Positions 56,995 to 64,000 of a stretch of 64,000 bases of DNA are shown here, piece after piece (position 1 is the stretch's first letter; every line of letters starts with the position of its first letter). The notes beneath the pieces are model-generated. The model made no database searches. It was not told the origin of the DNA and saw nothing but the letters and a program-made list of their open reading frames with translations. The stretch is from Whitmania pigra (lineage: Eukaryota; Annelida; Clitellata; Hirudinida; Haemopidae). The translations under genes were made by a program, and so were the position numbers. The stretch spans positions 1 to 64,000 of the forward strand of contig JAJTWR010000296.1 in assembly GCA_021613335.1 (NCBI GenBank), given 5' to 3'.

Positions 56995-59900
56995 TCAGTT
57001 GCAGTTCTGAGACATGTAGAGGCCAAGTTGGATTCCCAGTTTTGACTTCCTGAGGTTGACGTTCTTCCTGGGAAAAGGGTTGAACATTTGCAATGGCTTG
57101 TTGTCGGAAAAAGACAAACTTCTGCCATAGGCTCCTTTTCCTCGACGACGATCGGGTTGGGTGCCTCCGGAAATCTGAGGACTGTGACGGATCGGCCTGA
57201 AGTTTTCCACAAAGCACTGAAGCTTGTTGTACCTTGTCGATTTAATGTTCGGGTTTGAGTCGTCTGGAAGAGAGTCAATAAATTCCTTGAAGGAAATGTT
57301 CCTGTTCTCATTTGTTGCAGCTTCTTTATCTTTCTTCTCCATACAGCTGGTCTCCTTGTTTTCTTTCATTTCAGTATCTGGCTGTTCATCGACATGAAGT
57401 TTATCCTCATCAAACAGGATCTCCCCATTGGCCGTCTCATCCCGCAACCCATCCTCCAGTTTTGGATGCACGACCGACGTATTTTCCGAAGGAGGGTCGG
57501 GAGTTTCGCAAGGCGTCGATTCCGTCCACGGTTGACTCGGTTCGCACGTGGCTTCGCTTCTCACCGACCGTTCGTCGTGACCCACGGATATCGAAGAAAC
57601 GGATGCTACCGACGATGCAAGCTCGCAGCTGCTGGCTTTTTTGAAAGAAGATTCAACTGAACTTAACCTGGAGAAAACTGGAGAAAGATGACCTTTCTTT
57701 ACAAGGTCACCAGCATCTGGAGCCCCCGTCGGATTCTTGCCGACAGTGCTTTGAAGTGTCTTGGTCACTGGAAGAACCGTTTGATTTTTCCTGTTCATCG
57801 TGGTCATCAGAAGAAGTTCTCGACTGGCAAACAGGTGGTTGATGGCAGGTGCAATTGAGTGCTCGTTTGAGAAACCTTTAAGAAGGGTGTTCTGACTCTT
57901 CAATGGATTGTTGCTGATCTTTTTATTTTGTACAGCTGCATCAAAAATAATAATAATTTATAATAAATAATAATGCTCTGAATTGATATCTTAACCTAAA
58001 CAATTTAAAATAAAAAAATGAATTAAATGCATAGCATGAAATATTGTCACAGTGAACAAACTGAACACATCTTCCAAATCAAGTGCAACAAATAAAGACA
58101 ACAAATTTCAAGGACCTCACCAGAAAGAATGACATGAGCCTGCCTCTGCTTCTGCATGAGTTTCTTGTACTGCCTCTTGAGCATGTCCACATCCAATGTC
58201 ACCCTCTCCGACAACACGGGGGCCCCTCCGAGCGGTGGACAGACCGGGTGGGCCGTGTAGGCTCCCGGACTGAGTTTGGAGACGTCAGCAGACCAATGAT
58301 CTCCATCTGAAATTGGTTTTAATATTAATAAATTATTTAATTTGAGATGTAATGCATTTGAAATTTAAGAAAAACAATGAATCTAAGAGAATAATTAAAA
58401 TTATTATTAATTTGATGTGATTAATATTATTATTATTGTTATTAACTATTATTAATACTAACCATCTTTGCTTTTGTTTGGCATTGAATGCTGGCCGGAG
58501 AAGAGGGAAGAGAAACAGTGCATTCCATCCATGAGATCATCATCATCATCATCCTCTGGCGGAAGTTTGGAGGATGCGATGGCTGTTGCCCTGTTTGCGT
58601 TCATCATGCTGCTGAAGGGGCTGATGTTGTAGGTGAACTTCTCCCTCAGTTCATTCAGTTGGTGGAGAGGGAAGGAAGCCACGTTGAATATTCGCTTTTA
58701 ATAGTTCGCATGAATTATCATAATTAGCGGTGAATTTGAAATTGATACATGATTTTCATTTTGGCACTTCTTAATGAATATTCTAAACCTTTAATACATT
58801 AAAATTGTTTGCCAACACGACATTCAGAATAACACAGTACTGCTTTAAAATACATTGCATTTTTAATCATGTATCTCTTCAACTGTCTGAATGTTTATAT
58901 GTTTTATGTATTATGTATTTAATTGCAGCTAGTTAATTTTTAATTTGGTAATAATTAATTGGAAAGTAAAAATCAAACAAACCTTGATGAGATCCTCAGT
59001 GTCCAGAAGTTTATCATCAAGCATTTCCTGACTCAAAATCCCCATCACTGAGTAAAACTCGTCTGCACTCTTTATCTCCATTATTCGACTTTAATGATTA
59101 AAATTCATTTTTATTTTAAAATTCAAAAACATAATTATAAAAAAAAATCACAGAAAACATCTGACGAGAAGAAACTCATTTCAGATTCAGACAACAAAAA
59201 CTTATAAAATTATAAAATCCAATCATTTGAACACCAACTGTTGGAGCTTTTCCCAAATAACGATGGCAGTCCTGAGGAGGATTTCTGAACCTTCGAGGAG
59301 AATGCAGTCCCAAACTCTGAGGACTGTGGACTTGGAAAGGCAGGTGGCAAACATGGTGAGGAACCACTGCATGGTGAACACGTTCGTCAACGGTGGCTCA
59401 TAGTTGGCACCTGAAATGGATGAATTCCATTGGAAAATATTCTCCAATTCATAATAACTTTTCATAAATTATCTTTCTGTCTAATCAATTAGTATAAATC
59501 TTGCTTCATTAAAATGGTTTGCAAAACAATTGAGATGCCGTTTGGCTCAAAAGGTTTTCATTCCTGCAAGTGAAGGGCAAAACAGTAGTTATGTGCCCTG
59601 TTCTCAACCTTGTTTGCACCATTATGAAATGCTTTTGGATGACTGGTGTGTATAAATGGCCTAGGTGCAATTTTGCATTATTATCATCATCGCCATCGTC
59701 ATCATCATAATTATTATTATTATTATTAGTTGTATCATAAAAATAGCAAGACGAAATCCCATATGGCAAGGATATTAATCATAACCAGTTAGCTTATTGA
59801 AAAATGGCGCCAGAGAACAAATTGCTCAGTTTATCAAACCGAATTTTTTCATCATAAAATGCTCATCTGTTGCAAGCACACACACCCATGGCGGTCCAGA

Positions 59901-61881
59901 CAGCTAATTTAATAATAATTTTCTTAGGAGGCTTCCAAAGAATGATATTTTACACATTCTTTTGAGCTTATCACTCCCACTATAATTATTTAAACTCATT
60001 ATAAATTTATTCAAACCAACCAGACTTATCAACAAGAAGGCTATTAACATTCACCGACACAATTGCAACTCATGAAATTCACAAACGGATCACTTGATCG
60101 GACTCACCGACGGTCTCATCCCTAGCAATATTCTGAAGGGAATCAAGATGGCGAGAAAGTTCCGGAAGGTGCGACCTCAGAAGGTGTCTGAACACGGCCA
60201 TATCCACAGACAGGGACCTGAGGTTGTTGGCAAAGTAGCTCTCTGGCAGGACCCGATCAATGAGGTAAATCATGACCTTGAAATGAGGTGAACCATGTGA
60301 CTTTGGAAGGTTGTTTACAAATGGATGAATTCCATTGGAAAATATTCTCCAATTCATAATGACGTTTCATAAATTATCTTTCTATCTAATCAAATAGTGT
60401 AAATTTTGAGATGTCAGTTGGCTCATAGGGTTTGCATTTACAAAGTCTTTGATCCTTGTCTCTTCGAATCAAAGTCACAATTTAAACTACGAGTAAAATC
60501 TTACAAGAAATTACCTTCAAGGCGGAATCTTCCTGCCTGTCGACAACTTCGAGTATGAGAGCCGCCAAGATGTTGAATCCCTGGCAGTATCCGACGTGCT
60601 TGTTCCACCTGGCGAAAGCCAACAAGACCCTCTTAAGGACGGCCCTGTCCTCCTCATTGTCTCTTCCACTGAATCCACTGCATCCAGTTCTGTGCAAGTC
60701 CTGGAAAATCATGCAAGTTATCATGTCTCTTTAGCTCTTGAGTAAATATTGTGATAACTCCACGAATGAAAATTCGTTAATGTCGCAGTCATTCTTTTGC
60801 ATAAATTAAAAGCTAAGAAATTAGAAATAATTCATATTCAAAAGTGAAACTGATGAGTCAATGATGAAATAGGCTGAGTAAAGATAGACGAATCTTTATA
60901 AATAGAACTGGATTCCTATCAAAAATATTTTGTTTAGTTTGCTTGGAAGCCTGTCTCTAGCAAGGTTAACACATGCTTCACATATTTCATGTGCATCACT
61001 CATTCAGCATTCAGTGTTGACAGTGGTTACCAGGCCTTAGTAAATTGTTTCAGTAAATAAAAAATAAGAAACGACACTTGAACAAGTTTTATGAACTTGC
61101 AATTAAAAAGTAATAATAAAAATAATCGCAACATGTGCTAATTTATAAATAATAGTTAAAGACATAAAACATAAAAAAAAATAATAGTTTCAAGGTCCAA
61201 TTGTAAGTTTAATCAATATTATATCACCATCAATAAATTCGTTCAAAATAATTTGAAATTCTCACACTGAAAATACAGTTCACCATCATCATCACCATCA
61301 TTATCATCATCATCATCATCATCATCACCATTGCCATCATCATCCATAATAATTGAACAATAACTGAAATCCACAACCTAAACACAGAAGCACTCTTATC
61401 ACCAGTCAATTAATCAATTGAGAGCCTCCTGATATTATGGCACAAGCAGGTGATTGTGGATGATGATGATGATTACAGATAGTAATATATGTTGTTGCTT
61501 GTCTTTTAAGAAACACAACCTTGCTGTAATAAATATGTTGCTAATATGCTAATTGAGATTAACCACATGACTATATGTTACATATGATGTACAAATATGG
61601 TACTTGTCAGGTTACTAATCACATCCATCATCGTTAACAAATTAACTGGACTCAGGTGGGAATGGTAATCATCATCATCATTTGCACCTCATTAACTGAC
61701 ACCTTCTAATGTCGTTTAATTAATTTCAGATTGCAGTGAATGTTCCAATCTGAAAAATGATGATCAAGTTCAGTAAGGTTTGTTCAGCAAACGCTAATGT
61801 TTAATTACTACTAAGAGATAACATAGGTGCCAAAATAAGTTGAGCAAATATGACATTATAATAATAATAATATCAATAACA

Positions 61882-61916
<35 letters not shown>

Positions 61917-63916
61917 TAAAAGTTAAAAGTTAATTAAAAATTAAGTATAAAACAATTTATAAATAAGTTTATAAATGAATAACTTGAGCAATTGACAACA
62001 GAAAAAATAATAATAAATTAATATCTTAAGTAAATGTTCTAGTAATTTTTTTTCAAAACCTTGACAATCTGCAGTCCGAGTTTGTTGTCGTCAGGGTTGC
62101 TTTTTTCGTTGAAAGTAAATTTTTTCGTCTTTTCCCAGTTGATGCACAGGTTGCTGAGATAATTATCAGCCAAAGCCAACCAAATCTGCATAAACAAATA
62201 ATTAGCCATGTTATCAATGCCATTAAACTGTTGATATTTCAAACTGCAGGTAGCAACTGGATGAAAAATGATTTAGTTTAAGAATTAAAAAATCATACAA
62301 ATTTAAGATGAGAATAAAGCTTAACTTTTACTTAAGACACTAATATTATATTATTATTACATCAATATTTGCTTTATTATTATAATATTAATACTGTTAC
62401 ATCATATTTGCTCAATACATTCTTTAATATATCATTTTGGGGTCTAAGGACTTTAAAAATGTCAAATTGGAATAAAATATATGGCCATTGAGCTAGGTGA
62501 CTCTCTTCCAAATTGTTGGCCATATTTGCACAATGACTCCTTAATGCATGTTGCAAGCAAAATGTCAATGGCCAAAGTTGTGAAATCAATAACTAAACTA
62601 TTTTCTCAAACCACATTTCAGCAGGAAGCAAGCTAACTTGAATTTCACAAACGAAAGATAAAAGTTTTCTCCAGAAAATGGGGAGAAAAAACACATTCGA
62701 TGCCGACGAAACATGACCAACCATGATCACACGAAGACATTGCATCAAATTGCAAAGAATAATTGACCACTCCAATCGCTCAGATGACGACGGCGATACA
62801 TTATTGGTTCATTAATTATTTATAAGTTAAGAAATACATTAACTCGACAATGGATATCAGATTTAACAAAAGATCCAGAAACTTGCATTCACCTATATTC
62901 CGCAACATCAAAACAATTTTCCCCACGCAATTTCAGATCATTCATTTTCACATGTCAGATTCATCTGTCCAAACTTCTTCAGTCCAAAGTTTGCATGATA
63001 GTGATCTGTTATGTTTGTCAGAAATGGCAACATTATGCGAGTTGGATAAATTTGTATGGCGTTCGTATTGCATTTGTTAAAACATTCTTGATGTAACATC
63101 ACTAGTCTGTAAACTTTTATGCTATAAACATTACTTTGTGTTTTCATTAGTTCATTTATGTGCAAAACCCGTAAATCAGCTCATAAATTATTCATGAGGT
63201 AATAATCTGTCCCTTCCATCACAAACATGATCCAAACAATAATAACAACAACAACAACAACAACAACAATGACATCAACAGCTGCAGCAGATTCTCATCA
63301 TCATCATCATCATCATTATACATACATATCTCAGTCTTAAGTTGGGGAACACTTGTTCAAATAAATATTAATCCAGGTTTAAGAAATTAACACGAGACAC
63401 CATATGTCTAACATACTAACGAAAACCCATGCATCCTAAAACACGTTCGAAAAATGCAGGCAACAGCACGGCCAGTGAACGTTGAAATGAGATCAAGGTC
63501 AAAACTGTGGACAACCTCTGACAAGGAGTCAGAGCAAAAAAATAAATAAAATCTCAAATTGAAACCTTTTTCCTGAATTCCTGAGGAATCCCGTGAGGCA
63601 GCCTGGCCACTGCTTTCATGGCATCTTTCCACTGATTGAATGCATCATCTCCGGGCATTGGCTCGATGCTGAATCGAATTTTTGAATCTTCCCCTGCAAA
63701 TATTTAACATTTCATGTTGCATAAACGTAAAAAATAATAATAACCACTTAAGTACACTTAAATAAAATCTGCCAAAATAATAAATTATATTTAAGTATTG
63801 TAAAGAAATCACAAACAAATCTTTAAAGCTCCTTCACATTTAAATTTCTGAATACCTTCATTGAGATAGTAGCAAAACTTTGTAGTCTTTTTAATTCCGT
63901 TGGAGTTGACAATCAT
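56995..63916 (-). CDS. TBC1D30: TBC1D30-like Rab GTPase-activating protein
   Basis: Ten minus-strand exons: 63856-63916 (possible ATG at 63,916), 63566-63693, 62060-62185, 60515-60700, 60108-60276, 59239-59410, 58983-59088, 58463-58694, 58121-58306, 56995-57935 (TGA). All phases match; about 768 residues from that ATG. The TBC domain carries both catalytic fingers: Arg in IVKDLHRTG (R109) and Gln in VGYCQGFN (Q145). Further matches to TBC1D30 are IDRVLPESYFANNLRSLSVD, PPLTNVFTMQWFLTMFATCL, ADEFYSVMGILSQEML and LNELREKFTYNISPF. The 314-residue last exon is Ser/Glu-rich and probably disordered. In vertebrates TBC1D30 acts on Rab8 and affects primary cilia and membrane traffic. The first exon (MIVNSNGIKKTTKFCYYLNE) is plausible, but the true 5' end may lie beyond the window. 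Confidence 0.9.
61282..61345. repeat. (ATC)n microsatellite in TBC1D30 intron
   Basis: ATC repeats with a few ACC/GCC changes. Further short ATC/AAC/AAT runs occur in the same intron and in the next one (61,470, 61,665, 61,860-61,913, 63,240-63,318). Confidence 0.85.
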
Positions 63917-64000
63917 GACTATGGCATCAATTGTTTACAATCATGACAAGGTTGATTGTCTTTAAAATGTCAACCAAATAAACACATTCTACAAGCCAGA

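Noticed and set aside
57312..57660. Plus-strand ORFs of 88-110 codons
   Set aside because: Complement of the last TBC1D30 exon.

Overview
The window is nuclear DNA of an invertebrate animal. It is AT-rich, its genes are split into many short exons with GT/AG introns, trinucleotide microsatellites are frequent, and the recognisable genes are animal housekeeping and centrosome/cilium genes. I cannot place the phylum from the sequence alone.

Layout. From 1 to about 10,260 lies one end of a large satellite array of units about 146-156 bp long; it starts left of the window. About 220 bp past its edge comes an intronless 957-codon HECT ubiquitin ligase ORF with a catalytic cysteine and an internal 111-residue duplication. 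From 13.6 to 16.8 kb are DNA-transposon relics: two hAT elements with terminal inverted repeats and 8-bp target duplications, and a short ISXO2/Merlin-like relic. A complete 17-exon myotubularin gene (MTMR2 type, 17,949-22,321, +) follows, then a compact PHRF1-like RING+PHD gene (23,269-26,662, +). A small cysteine-rich gene of unknown role (27,480-28,312, -) and a two-exon orphan gene (33,022-33,953, +) lie in gene-poor, microsatellite-rich DNA. Next are a CEP70 orthologue (about 37,452-40,990, -), a CCDC177/DUF4659-like coiled-coil gene (43,814-51,299, +), a decayed second HECT copy (51.7-52.2 kb, -), an HtrL/YibB-family type II membrane protein gene (53,304-54,570, +) whose 3' end meets a dCMP deaminase gene (54,661-55,410, -), and a TBC1D30 Rab-GAP gene (56,995-63,916, -).

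The genes do not form a pathway. MTMR2 (phosphoinositide phosphatase) and TBC1D30 (Rab GAP) both act in membrane traffic, and CEP70 and TBC1D30 are both tied to centrosome/cilium biology, but their proximity here is probably incidental. Gene models were built by joining ORF fragments through splice sites with matching phase; exon coordinates are given in each entry. The less ordinary parts are the hierarchical satellite with the intronless HECT family beside it, the hAT element carrying a second copy of its own 3' end, the orphan and cysteine-rich genes, and the tail-to-tail HtrL/dCMP-deaminase pair.
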